Origin: Tetracentron sinense | Taxonomy: Eukaryota > Streptophyta > Magnoliopsida > Trochodendrales > Trochodendraceae | Assembly: GCA_015143295.1 (NCBI GenBank) | Contig: CM026557.1 | Location: forward strand, 34,171,965-34,235,964 | Reading direction: 5' to 3' | DNA: 64,000 nucleotides | Shown here: piece by piece, positions 20,718 to 35,700 of the stretch | Numbering within the stretch: the stretch's first letter is position 1 | How the letters are laid out: each line of letters starts with the position of its first letter | Notes under the pieces: model-generated | Database searches by the model: none | Told to the model about the DNA's origin: nothing | The model's input: only the letters and a program-made list of their open reading frames with translations | Program-made: the position numbers and the translations under genes

Positions 20718-23700
20718 GTTCCTTTCATCCTCTTCTTTTTCTTCATTTTTTTTTGTTGTTATTTGGTTTTGATATCTAACCAAGCCTCTTTGTGTTTTGC
20801 AGATAGTTAATCTTCACTACATGCTCAGCAAGGCCGTCGTCAAATCTCGCCCAACTGTTTTATGGTGCTACAAGGACAAACTAGAGCTTAGCAGGTTTCA
20901 ATGGATCTGATTTTCCATTTTCTGTTTGAGCAATTTATGAATTTTATTGAAATATCCTCAGTATAGAAAATTTGAAAATTATTTCTCTCACTACTGATAC
21001 AATGATAATAAACTCAAAGGGAATGCTCAAATGGGTTCGGCATCACTTGATTTTTTTACCTTTTTTTTTCATATTTATTTTCGATCAGCAGCGGAAGCAA
21101 CATACTTCAGTTAAAGATACTACAAAGTGGGTATTTTTGTAATATGGAGCTGGATAAGCTTGAGTTTTTTTTCAAGGGCACTTTTAATTAGCTTATATTT
21201 GTTCAATATTATTTTCCAACTAACTGTTCGAGTTGTAAAAAATGAGACTATGGCTCTTTGATTTCTAGTCCGCCTTGCTACCTTGAAAAACAACTTCCAT
21301 GGTAACTGATTGAGAGTTTCAGTTGACCCACTGGAGTAAAAACTACAAAAGTTACCTTTCAATAATTGTTTAGTTTTTTGCTTTGTTGCAATTGTACCGA
21401 GTATGAGAATAGTGAGAGACTGATAGTGGTTATTCACAAGGTCTCGAATGTATAAATGTGTGATCTGAATTGGGGTGTAGATTTCACAAAAATGATCAAA
21501 AAGCATTGGTTTCTCATAAAAAAAGGTGTGTGATTTTTTATTATTAAAAGCATCGTATGATAAAAAAATGGGTTGAAAATGTTGTATTGAAAGGGTATCA
21601 AGCCATTTCTGACCAATACGCTTGATATCCTTTCTATCTGGAATATATGTATGTATTTGGCCAATACGAAAGATTACGGGATCCGGGGATCAAGTAAAGA
21701 CAAAAATCTTTCTTTAATAGATCAAATCTATCTTGCCACGATTAATAAATCAAGAACTATACTCACATAGCTTCCCAGGTGGGAAGAATAGTTACCAAAC
21801 ACCCATATTATACCTGTCTAAAACTTTTAGGGGGGGGGGGTCATCGTTTAAAATTGCGTATTTTTGCCGTATTACGTATTATATCACCGTTGTATAATAT
21901 CCGTTTAATAAGCAATTTACATATTAAACGTGTACATGCGTATTTTTGCCGTACTTTTATTGTGTTAAACACATACTCCGTACTAAATGATTGTTAGTAG
22001 TTAATATCAAAGATCAAAAAATCGACAATATCGCCGATATATGTCGGTATCGTTACCTACTGACACATCTATACTGATATTGATTTATATTATGTTAAAA
22101 ACTAATATTGATTTATATTATACACCCAATTCAAAAAAAAATATGAAAATTTTAATATAAGACTTTTTTTAAAGGATTATACTTGAAATTCATGGATATT
22201 ATATTTAGTTATGAATTTTAATAATGTTATGTTATTATTATTAATAGCTAATAATTCTTCAAAATATACATAGTAACATCAACCAAATAATATACCTTAT
22301 CTCATTAAAAATGATATATACAATTTCTAAATATTACTTCAATATATTATTTAATAACATTAAAAGTAAAACAAATTATTAATCTGTGAAAAAAGTAAAA
22401 CAAATATAAACGGTTCTCTTTACATCCCTCTTGCTCCCATGGTCACGAGTCATGCATATAAACAAAATTCTCTATTATTTGTCAAAGAACTAAAATTAAT
22501 CAATCATAAATATAAATCAATCATACATTATTGTCACTCGTTAGCGCACATCTTTACTCTCTTCTCATTGCATTTCTTATGTGTATTGTTGTTTTTTCAA
22601 ATGTTTTTATTCTCAAATGTGTATTAACATCTATTTTAACATTTCCTGAAGTTTCAATGCAAAATTCCATGTTTTGCCCAATTTTTTTGCCATTTTTCCA
22701 AAAATCACTCATAAACGATATATCTTTTTTTCTGCGGCTCGACATGTCGAGCGATATCGACAGTCGGAATCTTGGTTAATATCATGATTATTTATTTATT
22801 TATAATTATTAATTATTTATTAATTTTCCGTTCTTTTGTTGTGTTTTTTTCCATATAACACCGGTACTTCTCGAACGGATCATTGCCATCAGCCTCCTAT
22901 CGATGACACACAAGATCTCCTTTCGATTCCATGGGCTTCCAAAGAATGAAGGAGATGAACCTTTTGTATTCTTTAAACTTTCTTTGATCAATCTTGATAT
23001 CTAAGAATTGATCTTGATTTTCAAAGAATGGATCTTGATTTGAGGGAATGCACGATCTTCAAATAAGATCCAAGTCTTCAAATAATCAACAATCTCCAAA
23101 TGATCTTTAAAAGATCAAAGCCAACACCTAAAAGAAAACCAACACCTAAAAATCCTAGGGGGGCGTGAGAGAGATCTCCCATCTTTTATAACTTGTTCTC
23201 CAAGTCCTAATCTAATTAGAATTAGGAGATTCTTTTCTTGATATTTAATTAATGACTAGATTACTTTTCTTGTTGATGCAAGTCTAATCCATTTAACTAA
23301 TTGAATTAAATTTGAAGTCCAAGATTAGGATCATCCTTATCCTAACTAACTCATTTATTCAAGTAGAGATCTTGAAAGTCAAACTAAAGAAAGTCAAAAT
23401 TTCTTAATCTATCTCTTTATCTAATGTACACACCCACCATGGAATGGAACCTGAATTTAAATTTAATTAGTATTATCTATTAATAATAAATATGAACAAT
23501 GAATCTTTTGTATGTGAGATCTTTAGGGATCTCCTTCAAGTGTGAGACTCACTAGATTGATTTTAGAATCCTAGTACAACTAGGAAACTTTTCCTATAAT
23601 TGTATTAGGGTTATTGAATTTCATTAATACCCTGGACTTTTACAAATCGTAAATTAGACATCGCCATATTAAGATTCAACCCTCAAATGGAGAATTACAT

Positions 23701-26700
23701 GTTACATCACTATTAGTCCTTCCATCATACTATATTACATGTAAGCCTCAGGGAATGAAGTCATGAACTTAGAATAACTATCAAGTCCTTGATTTATATT
23801 ATTGATTTATCCATGATATTCTTATTCATTCCAGACTCCCAAACTCTTAGGAAAAAACTCTTCGTAAAGAAACAAATAATAATTAATATATTTTGATAAT
23901 CAAAATGTAACTTTTGATAAAACTCTTTTTACCAAAACACAACGTGGATTTCTTTGAGTCCGAATCAATAGATGATCATCTTTAATGCATTTAATGGTGT
24001 GTATTCAATAAGTTGTAAGTTTGTTGTACAATAAGAAAATGTTGGTGTGCTCGTAGCAACACCCTTTTTTTAACTGAAAAGCTTTGTCAGAAGTTGAATC
24101 AAAGAACAAATGCAAATCATACCTATATACACATAATTGTGATTTATATGACCTGTCCTAATGTTTAATACATGATGACTTGTAATTTACTGCTACATGA
24201 GAAGTTGCCAGGCTTGGCCCATATGCTTTCCATTGTACAAGAAAAGCTTTAAATCAAACTCAAGGGCATCTTCTTCTACAACCAAAATAATTATGATATG
24301 AAATTAATATGCCTTCAACATAAGATTCAAAAGACTAAAATGGGAGTATGAAGGCTAAAAATTTAGCCAAAAATCAAACATTAATTAATGGCTCAATAAT
24401 GAAGTTAATAACGTGTTCTTTTTCACGAGTGAGGAGATTGATGGAGTCCAAGCCACATGATCCACACGAGAAGGTGCATCGATCTATGAAGATATGAGAA
24501 GCTTTTAATGAGTATTACGTGGATGATGGTTACTTGATCTTAGATTAAGTGGAAGTCCATGGGAATTCATGGTGAGGGTTTCCCATGTTTAGTTGCATGG
24601 GAGGTCATGATGGTTGGTTTACAAACTTGGTAGTGGGTTTCCAATGTCTTAACAACCGAAGATGGATTATTTGATCTCCAGCTAATAAATTTCTAAATTT
24701 TACAGCCTCCTCAAAAGATATCTATTATTTTGAAAATATCTTATAGCCAATGCTTTGTAAGAGTTGAGTGACTCTTATTTTGAGGGTTGAGAGATTCTTA
24801 TTTGTTTGAGCATTGAGGGATTGCTCTCAAGTAGTAAGTGTCTTCCCCAACCTTTTATATTGTTATTTGTTGTGATTAGGCCCTTTGGAGCCTAGTTAGT
24901 AAATAGTAAATACGCTTAAGGTACGTCTGTCTTTTTTTCTTTTGAAATGAAAAAGTGCACTTATTTTGGATGTTTCTGAATGATATGGAATAATACGTGT
25001 TTTCCCTCTTGAATTGAAGAATACAAATATTCGGGTATATAAAAAATACATAGGAAAAAGAATTCTCCTATTCTTTTGCGAATCCCTTCATCTCCTTCCT
25101 TCACCTCCCAAGTGCTGGTGGATGATGAGTGACCATAGCAACCCCTTCTACAGCATCTGGCAAAAAGCTTTACCGTCGGGCAATAAGATGAGTATTTCTT
25201 AAACTCCTCCTCTCTTATTCTCTGGTGAAGTTAGGTTTTTTCTTCTTCTCTATTTAGGTTAGGTTTCTTTTTCTCTTTACCTTTACGGCTTTACCTTCTC
25301 GCAAGCTTTACTGTTTAGCAAAGATATGTGATTCGATCCAAGCACTTGTCAATGTCTACTTAAGTTAAGCTCTTAAATATTGTGACGCTCATCCAAGCAC
25401 CTAGTATGTATCTGAAATCACTGTTTAATAGTTATGAATAAAATCAAATCATATCAGTTCATGCTGTATTTCTTTCTTCCTTTTTGATTGGTATAACTGA
25501 TGCTGTTTTGGTTACCATTATTTACAGATTATCTTAACCACTGTTGATTTTGTAAAATATATAAACTGAAAGATGCTTAACAATAGATATTGATTACTAA
25601 GCAAGATTTGGTACTTAATATTCTAATAATTAAAAACAATATTACAGATTATTGTAATCACTATTGTTCTAATAAGATTTAATAATAATGCCAACTTTTA
25701 GAAGGACACTTATAGCAGAAAAAGACTAATTTAAAACAAGGAAGATTCGATGTTTAGAGACCATGTAAGATATGGAATGATCATGATCTAAGTCAAGCTG
25801 AATAGGTCCTAACAAAGGATATAGAATATTATTTATCCTGACGGATGATTTCTAAACCTATGAAGATGTATTTTACCTGTATACTTAAGCATACATTATA
25901 TCAGGGGGCTATAATGCCCTGCATAATCCTATAAACCGGAAAACACTTTATATCCTATAAGATATTAAGATATAGTTACACTTCCGAGTGTGTAATCCTG
26001 TTTATTATATAAATTATACTCTGTCATCATAGGGAAAAGTTATGTTAGTAGAAAATAATAAATCAATTTGTGTTTCTGACAAAAAAATATATCTATATGA
26101 TAAAACAGCACAACCTCCAATAACTACTAAAGCTTTGTAGTATGATTTCTTCTATATACATATATCAGTATGTGCTTGACTCACAGGCAGCCTATGTGTC
26201 AGGCGATTGATTGTCACGATGGTTTTTTGACCAGCAGAAAAAAATCGGGATTTTGATCCTTGCATGCCACCCGACAAAAATCAACCCGATTAAATGATTG
26301 GGCCTTCCCGTCGGATTTTAGCCTTAACCATGTCACCAGACCGAATATCTAAAATCTGTTTGATTGGATGGCCGGACTGTGTCCGATCAGGCTATTTCTT
26401 TGAAGTGGCATGCAAGGGGGATCTACATGTCGATTTTTTGTTGGCCAAAGCACCTTCCATATGGCACTCAATCGCATGATGGTAGGCAATACTGTCTAAG
26501 CGTCAAGCACATATTACCCCCCCCCCCTCTCATTTATAATATATATACATTGAATTTTTTTTTGTCCCACACATATACCTTTAATAATTCATAATTAGAA
26601 TTTAATAAAAGAAAAATAGAGCATGGTAATTGTATCAAAACTTGGAAACACCAATAATTATAGTTCTTCATGCACACCCACACAGAATTTTTGGTCCCAT

Positions 26701-29700
26701 ATCCCTACTAACTATGATTTAGACTTTAGAGCACCTTTTCCATTGAAAAAGTTATATCTTCTGGTTCCTTTTCTAAATTCTCTTCCCCTTCCAAACGGGC
26801 TGCATCAATGATTAAGACACCTATTTGACCTCACTTGTAGAGACTGCAGAGTCTTGGCCTAAATTTTATGGGACATTGTGCTTTATCTGTTTGGGCAATG
26901 AATGTGCTGAGGCTTGACAAGAGTTCAAATCATAAATCAGTGTTCCACCATATTTTGCTTTGCACATCACATTGTACAGAATTTTTCATTCTTATTTTAT
27001 CTTTCAATTTCCTTTTTGGCTTCATTACTTCAAAGGTACAATTGTTTACGCTATAGTGATCGAATGGTCATGTTGTTGCAGTCACAAGAAAAAGCGTGCA
27101 AAGCAGATAAAAAAGTTAATGCAGAGGGGATTGTTGGATCCTGAAAAGGTTGATCCGTTTTCACTTTTTGTTGAAAGCGGAGGATTAACATATTGCTTGT
27201 ACAAAGATTCAGAAAGGATTCTTGGGAATACCTTTGGCATGTGCATACTACAGGTAGAATGTCATGCATGATCTGTCATATTTTGCTCTCATCCCATATC
27301 ACAGTAACTCTGTTGATGCTATACTAGTTGTCTTGACTCTTGCCTCATTATTTTTATTTTCTTTATTTTCTGGCTTTATCATATTCACTCTACTTTCTAG
27401 GATTTTGAGGCTCTGACACCAAATCTCCTTGCAAGAACGATAGAAACAGTGGAGGGTGGAGGATTGGTTGTGTTGCTGCTTCGATCACTCTCCTCCCTCA
27501 CCAGTCTCTACACCATGGTTATGGTTTGTATCACATATCCCTCATTGCTATCATAGCTTTTTGTGGCGTTTATTCCATTGAGTTCAAAGGATGTGGAGCT
27601 TATTTACTTTTCCACTCTGATATGATTTATAGTTTTATACTACAATGCTCCCATGCATTTGAAGTTTGAAAGGAAATTTCTTTTCCCTTTATGTTTTAAT
27701 GGTTATTATCTCCAAAAGAACACTGGAAAAAGAGACTTGGGATATTTAGGGCAGAACCTGCATGTGCTTTTATCGTTACAGGCTTGATTTCTTACTTCAT
27801 TCTGTTTTTGATGAATATTGTTGAGGTTGTAATTGTAGTCCTTTTATGAAGTAGGTTTCACCTACTTTGAAGTTCAATAGTTTGTTCCCTCAGATTATTA
27901 GTGCGCTTACAAATGTTAAATCTATTTTCAGGAGTATGTTGAGTTTAAAGAGACATCAATTCCTAGTAGTTAGTCACTCTTTGATGAGTATATTTTCTAG
28001 TATTCTGAATTGCACAGGACTGGAATGTTTTTCGAGTTCTATTGCTTTCCACATCTTTTCAAACTGGATGGAACTTATATCATTTTCAAATAGTCTTTTG
28101 TTAGTTGTCGTCATACTTTGTTCATGCTCCATATTTAAATATTCTCAATTACTCTATATTTACATTTTTAATAAGGCTATATATTTACACTTGTCGGGAG
28201 CATTCATTTGATGCATATTTTTGTTTATCTAAGTTTTAACTCCATTCCCAATGATTGCAATTTCCTAAATGCATTGCTTTTGTTATTTCTTTTTCTTTGC
28301 TTAAATATTTTGGGCTCTCACAAAATGTATCGAAGCTGGGGGCTGGAGACAACTTTCAAAAATTTTCGGTTGGTAGTTGTACTACAAAATACAATTAATT
28401 CAACCTTTTTGTTTTGTTTTCTTTTTCTTCTTTTCATTTTTCCTTGTTCATGTAGTACTTTGTTCTTGGCATATTGTGTCTGGCTATGGAAAATTACGAG
28501 CTTGGAGATCGCCAATGTCTTTTCTCAAACCTAGCACAAGCTGCTTTTTGAACAAGTTGCATCCAATGAATTTTACGATAAAATGTTGTATTCTTTGTTA
28601 TTAAATGTATATAATTATATGTGAGTGGTATAAAAGTTGCCGCTCACTACAACTTGTAGTGAGTGGCCCCATAAATAAATAGACATGTGGCATGCTTTTT
28701 GGTAAGTGTTAACCGACCGTTAGATGTCATGGTGGGTCCCTTGGGAAACATGTGACAAAAATCAGTTCGATTGGACGTTTTTAGATAGTCCGACTAGATC
28801 TTAGTTGGTCAAGATTAACCCCCTAGGGTTCAGTAGACCCAAACTAGGCTATAGAAATGACTGATTTTCCCACATTTGATCCGACCGTATAGAAACATCC
28901 GATTAGGCTGATTTTTTGCCACGCGTGAATCTTAGGAGACCCACCTTGACATCCAACGGTTGAAATCTCGAACAACCTGCCATGTGTCCATTTTTCAAGG
29001 GGGGCGCTCAGGCGCTCACTACAAATTGTAGTGAGCAGCGCTCTTTGTAATGCCACTATATATGTTACATGGATTCTATTAAGGATGAAAGGATGGGAAT
29101 GAGATGATTCCCCATAAAAATACTTTCCAAAAGACTCTGGAGTCATCAGAAATTATTTGACTCCACAAGTATTGACATCCCCAAACTCCCTAAGAGCCAA
29201 GGCTGTCAATGGATATGTATATTTTTTGTAACTGCTTTGTATCTGGATCCGTTTATTTGGATAAGTATCCTAATAAATACTTGGCAGAGCGAATTCGAAT
29301 AGAATTTTTATTATCTGTATAGAATCAGATCAGATTCAAATATTGGTATATTCGATTCGATATATATATATTTGGGCACTGTATTGGTTAGTCTGGGGTT
29401 AGTATTTGTTCTAGGTGAGGAAACACCACGCTCACCTTTCTCCACAGATTTGATCCCGGGCCTTCCTCCTAGTGGGGGAATACACTACCGTTGGGCTAGT
29501 CCCACGGTGTGTGGTTCAATAAATATTTGACCGATTATATATATGTATATAACCTTTTATAAAAGAGGATAGTTTCACATCGGACAAAAATTTGGTTCAA
29601 CCAAGATTTTATTCCCATTCTACCCTTTATTATTTAGTTTATTTCCCATAACACCCTTGTTCCTACCGACTTCCTGTAATCCCTTTGTTTATCAATTGTT

Positions 29701-32700
29701 TTACAATTATACCTTTGCTCCACGGAACTCAAACTTACTTATAATAATTAGAGATCGGATCACTATCAATTGCCATTGAACTCACCACATGTCAACACAT
29801 ATCCCTTTTAACCTTTATTAACCATGGTTAAAAATCACCAAAACACATATGATTAAAATTAACTAACGCTTGGGGTTCAACAATAAATCTTAACCACTGG
29901 TCAACACATGTCCATTTGAACTCAGGAAGTTCAATTGCAATTTGTATTTAACTTTGTGGTTAAGAATTTTTAACTCTTAGGGTTAATATTTTTTAATTAT
30001 TTAAAAAACCAAGGTTATAAATTTTTTAAAAACCAAGTTATATTGCTGAACCCCAAGCGTTAGTAAATCTTAACCACAGGTCAACACGTGTTCCTTTGAA
30101 CTCAGGAAGTTCAATTGCAATTCGTTAACTCTTAAGGTTAATATTTGTTAATTTTTTTAAAAACCAAGGTTATACTGTTGAACCCCAAGGGTTAGTGAGT
30201 CTTAACCACAATTAATAGAGGTTAGAAGGGACGCGAGTTGACTTGTGGATGCGATTGAATTCCCTGAATTCAATCGCAATTGGTGTGATCCCATCTCTAA
30301 TAGTTAATACATTCTCTCTTATTCATACCTCAACGAACAACCTTTTCAAACCCATATCAGGACAATTTTTCACTCAAGAATTTATACTAAAGATATCCTT
30401 CAAACTCTTTTTTGTTCCCAACTCGACCTCAAATTTTATTATACCTAAAATGTCCTTATATATTTTTGTTCCTAACATTTCCCTCAAGTGATAAATATCC
30501 CTATATTATGTTTTATCTTAAAAAATCTCTTAATTTTTATAAATGCCCTCATTTGTTTAAAAGCACGCCCATCTAATTTTATACCCAAAATGCCTTTATA
30601 TTTTTTTCTGTTTGGTTCCTAACATATTCTCATATTCTTAGGTTCTATTTCTCTAAAACCGCCATCAAATTTTTATGTTACAAATTTTTATTATTATATC
30701 TAAGAGCGTGCCTTGCACGTGCACGCCAACTAGTATATATATATATATATATATATGTATATGTATATGTATTGTAAGTTCTTAAGACTAAAATCCCTTG
30801 TTGATATGTATTTTTTACATGACCCAAGACATTAAAATTATTATTTTAATATAAATAAGGATAAAATAGTAATTTGCCATTTTTCAGTTGGATTTGTACT
30901 TTTTTGTCAGTTTTTAAAGTAATTGGATAATTCTGATAAATCCAAATTCGAATATTTTAATCTAAGTCCAATATGAATGTTTTATTTTACTATCCATCGG
31001 ATATCAAATCAAATTTGGATTAGTCTGATAGTGTAATCGAATCGAATTCGAACTATCCGCTTCATTTACAACTCTACTAACTCCGTTGTCAGTTCAATTT
31101 AGGCTTAGGCTTATGCCAATGTGTGATTAGGTAAGCGCACTTATGAGAGGGGAGGGATTACCTTTCTTTAAGAAAAGATAGAAATGAGAGATTTACTTTG
31201 CCTGTGGGATAGGGCTGGTCTTAGCCTCAAGGTATGGGCTTTTCAAAGAAACTTGATTTTTTGTAATTTAATTATTTAATATGTCCATACTAAATATTAA
31301 CTTTTAGCATGGTTTAAAATAGTGATACATATCGACCGATACGAGCCGATACGTATCCTATTTGGAGCTACCTGATATACTGAAAAAAAAAACTCCCTTG
31401 TATCAGGTCGATACAGGCCGATACGCTCGATACAAGGATTTTTCAGTTAATTTTTTTCTCATTCCATTTACATTAGGATCCACAATAAAGACCTGACACA
31501 CAATTTATTTCCATAAAATATTATTTAAGTAATTGATTTTAACTTGATTTTACTTTTATTTACTTTATATATTAATATGTAAATAAGATTATCCCCTTAT
31601 TTGAATTTAATAAAATTATCTTGGATACAAATTCCTGAAGAATAAAAAGTCAACTTTCTAGTTCAAGAACAAAACCATCTTTTTGGCGCCTTTTAGGGGT
31701 TTGGTCAGAATTTAAACTTTCAAATGATAGAGTATTTATCAAATATTAAAATTTTATAAATTCTATTATATAAAAAATTACCAAAACCCTAAAGTCTGGC
31801 AAAAGAAGTCTCATAGTTTAGTCTTAAAAATATTTTCATTTATAGGGTCAAAAGTCAACTAACAGTGTAACTATTCAGCATAAAAAGACTTATATTAAGC
31901 TTAAAATTTAGAGTTGTAATTCAATACATTCTTATTTTAAGGTTTTAAAATCAATTTTTTTTTTCTTATACTTAACTAAGTGACTATGTTTTGTATTTTC
32001 ATGTCTTGCATGCACGCCTTTTTTAACTTATAAAATTGTTTACTCTTATAGGCATGGTTATAAACATAATTGGAGGCTTCATTTAGTTTGTTTTTAACTT
32101 CTATTTGAATTAAAAGAAGTTTTATGCAAGGTATCCAAGTTTTTCCTTATGTATCCAAGCATTTCTTAGCATATCCTAATATTTTCCGCCGTATCCATCT
32201 GATAAGGTCCGATGCGTATCTTGTTTTGGATTTACCGATACCGATATTTTGAACCATTACTTTAAGATTATAATACTAATATAAAGTAATTCTACATTTT
32301 TTAAAATTTAAATTAAGACTAAACTAATTAGAAAGTGTCTAAAATTTCCAAAAAAAATAAAAAGACCTCTCCTTTCAATAGATCAGGTAGACATACATGA
32401 CATACTCAAATTACACCTAATATTGATTGCTAACATTATATAATAAAGAGATTTTCTTGGGTGAGACCAGTCCTATTCCACTAGCTCCAGTGATTCTTGT
32501 TTAAAAATGTTTTGTTAGTTTTCTTTCTAATTTGTATCTCTTTGTTTTGACTTTACTGCTCATTAAAATCCTTTTATTGGTGTACTCTTGTATCCATACT
32601 TTCCTTTCATATATACAATGTGCTTGTTATCGATAAAAAAACATTTTTAAAATAAAAATAGGGCATACATCCGAGGTTTTCGATTCAAATTAGGATTCAA

Positions 32701-35700
32701 ATCATAAATCGTAAGATTCAATTCATTTTAAAAAAAATTGTTCAAAAAATGCAAAAACGTACTTAATAAAATAGAAAAAGGGTATAATTCATTACCCAAA
32801 AGATTTCTTTCATATTTATTGATAAAATAAAGTAATGAGTATTTCATTGCATATACTATACAAAACGCAAATGAACTCCATAAAACGAAACATAACCCCC
32901 AATAACATCAAAGATAAATCAACAAAAGTAAACTCATATGATCATGTTGTATGAGATCAAGTATCAAAAGACTTGTACAACTAAAAAGACTAATAAATAA
33001 ACTATCAAGTTCTCTCAGAACTCCATCCTCTTCCTTCTTCCTCCTTTCTTCTCTTTTTTTCCCATTTCATACCAATAGAGAGAAATCCAAATAGGAGTTT
33101 TGTCATGTCCGTAACAAGGATTTCTCGTTTCTTCTATCTTCTTAGAAGACATGAAATACCTTTATAAAATTGAAAGAAAAAAAAATATTCAAAAAAATAT
33201 TTTCTAAGTTTCGGTCCTAACAGGGGTTTCGAGCTCGATTCATGTATCACAAATCACATTGTGAATCGCAAATCAAAAGAGATTTACCCAATTAAGATTT
33301 TCATCTGCGATTTGAATCGTTTTGCCCGAGATTCGATTCAAATCTTACGATTTAAATTGCAAATCACAAGGATTTAACAACCATGCATACATCTAGTGTA
33401 AAATTCTTTTTCCGATCAATAAATAGAAATAAAAATGAGATTCTAATCAATATTTTTAATTATTTTATATAAAAGTAAAAATAGATGTAGGTCGGCCGGA
33501 AACATTGAACATATTATGAAGTCACATGAAATGAACTTTAACCAAACCTAAAAATTCAAAAAATTATGAAAAAGTTATCTTTTTTTTGGTGTTAAAGTTA
33601 TCTTATAACACTCTAAACACACTGCCAGAACCATGGTAACCACTATGGTGCCATAAGGGTAATTACACACACTCACTCCAAAAGGGCCTAACTAATGGAG
33701 GACTGGAGGCCCCTTATACATCCCTGTGAAGCCTAGTACCCAACTGATGCTGGCTAAAGTGGGACAGTATCACCCAACCGCAGAGGTATTTCCTGGAAAA
33801 AAATCTTCTTGACGTAGTCTCGACATCGATCTTCACCTCAGCTGGGTTGATTTTCATAACAGAGACTCAAATCTAGTTAAGAAATTAAAAAAAAAAACCC
33901 AAGAGAAACCCAAAAAAGCTGAAGCCTTATGGTGAACTGTCGAAGTTTCTACACTTTGTCGAATTTTTGTTATATTTATAACTAAGTTCAAGTTAATTTC
34001 TGGCGATATTTTGTGAATTATATGATACTTCGAAATATTGGCGAATTATTTTAAAAATAATTGATACCTCAGGCAATACGTCGTTGACCTACGAATTAGC
34101 AATAATTCTGCTGAATTTCAATATTTCGCACAAATTTTCAAACACTACATTTCATTCAGTTTAACTGAGAGGTTTAGAGTTATATCAGCTCTTACATAAC
34201 TGTTTGTCTTATTTTTTATTCGGTGCATGCTTTTGAGGTAACTGATTTTCTTATTTCTGTTTCGAGCTTCAACCGCTGTTATTAATAGAAGCCTTGCCGA
34301 TTTCGATTTCAGGATGTTCATGAGAGGTTCCGTACAGAATCCCATTCTGAGGCCACCGGACGCTTTAATGAACGCTTCTTATTATCTCTAGCGTCATGCA
34401 AAGCATGTGTTGTTATGGATGACGAGCTGAATATTTTGCCCATTTCGTCACATATAAGATCAATTACCACAGTGCCAGTTTTGGAGGTAACTGTCAATGC
34501 TTTAGATTTCAATGGTGAAGGGGAATTTTTAATGTAGACTTTTGTTCTGAAGTTCTGTGTGCTGAGGGTAAGGGAAAACTTGCTTGCAGTTTTGGCCTAA
34601 ATTTTTGTCAGCAAAAAATAAACAGAAGAGTTGTTTATTTATTACTCAGTTCACAAGAGAGTAAACAATTAGTTCTCAGTATATGATACAGCTGTTGGTG
34701 GTATGATGTTATGGTTGTTCTGATTATTCTTATTCTTCTCTTTTCTTCTGGTTGGTGTTTGAAGGACTCAGAGGGGCTTTCAGAAACAGAACGTGACCTA
34801 AAGAATCTAAAGGACCAACTCAATGATGATTTTCCTGTTGGTCCTTTGATTAGGAAGTGTTGTACACTGGACCAGGTATAAATTGCAGTTGTCTGACGTT
34901 TATGAAGTCCTTATACTCTTGTCATGTGGGCTTACACTTGGAGAGACGTTTCGATTTGGCTTTTAATTATCATATTTTGAATAGGGTAAAGCTGTCATTA
35001 CATTTCTTGATGCAATTCTGGATAAGACCCTTCGTAGCACAGTCGCTTTGCTTGCTGCTCGTGGCCGTGGGAAATCTGCTGCACTTGGTCTAGCAATTAC
35101 AGGAGCTATTGCTGCAGGGTTATACGCTTGAACTATAAAATGTTCTATGCAGTTCTTACTTTCTCCAAAATGTGTTCAATTAATTTCTAATGAGACGGGC
35201 AACTTTTTCAGGTATTCCAATATTTTTGTAACTGCACCCAGCCCCGAGAACTTGAAGACATTGTTTGAGTTTGTCTGCAAGGGATTTGATGCTCTTGAAT
35301 ATAAGGTATGTGTGTTCTTCATCCTAGGCTGGGAATGAAGTCATCAACCCTTAACATATTCCAATTTATTGATTTTGCTACTAATAACATCACATGATAA
35401 CAAGGTTTGAATTTAAATAGGCTTTGTACATAGCAAATGCCAGTCTTTAATTTTTAACCGATAAAAAAAATTAAGTTACGCGAATTTTGAAGTTATTTTT
35501 GAACATGTATGATCGTCAATTTATTAAACCTCGTAGTAGCTACAATTCCGTAGAATAGTGACTAGTATGGGATGTCGAACAACAGAGGACTGCGCTAGTT
35601 TCGTTGTCTTTTTCTCTAGATTAATTCTAAGTCAATGAGTAACAATATTGATTGATTTGATTTGATTGATTTTAACCTAATTAAACTATCATATTTTATT

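Larger units (their letters stand above)
29198..31076. mobile_element. Composite hAT-like element containing SINE- and Helitron-like insertions
   Basis: The outer ends CAAGGCTGTCAATGGATATG and (complement) TAGAGTTGTAAATGAAGCGG match the family ends seen at 53194-54085. The inside carries TATCCG/GGATAC-rich sub-terminal sequence, a tRNA-like SINE segment, an AACCAAGG tandem block and a small Helitron. The 8-bp flanks match only 5 of 8. Confidence 0.55.

Noticed and set aside
29395-29520. A functional tRNA gene
   Set aside because: Box A and box B resemble a tRNA, but no cloverleaf (acceptor stem, anticodon arm) can be closed. Only a SINE-like fragment is supported.
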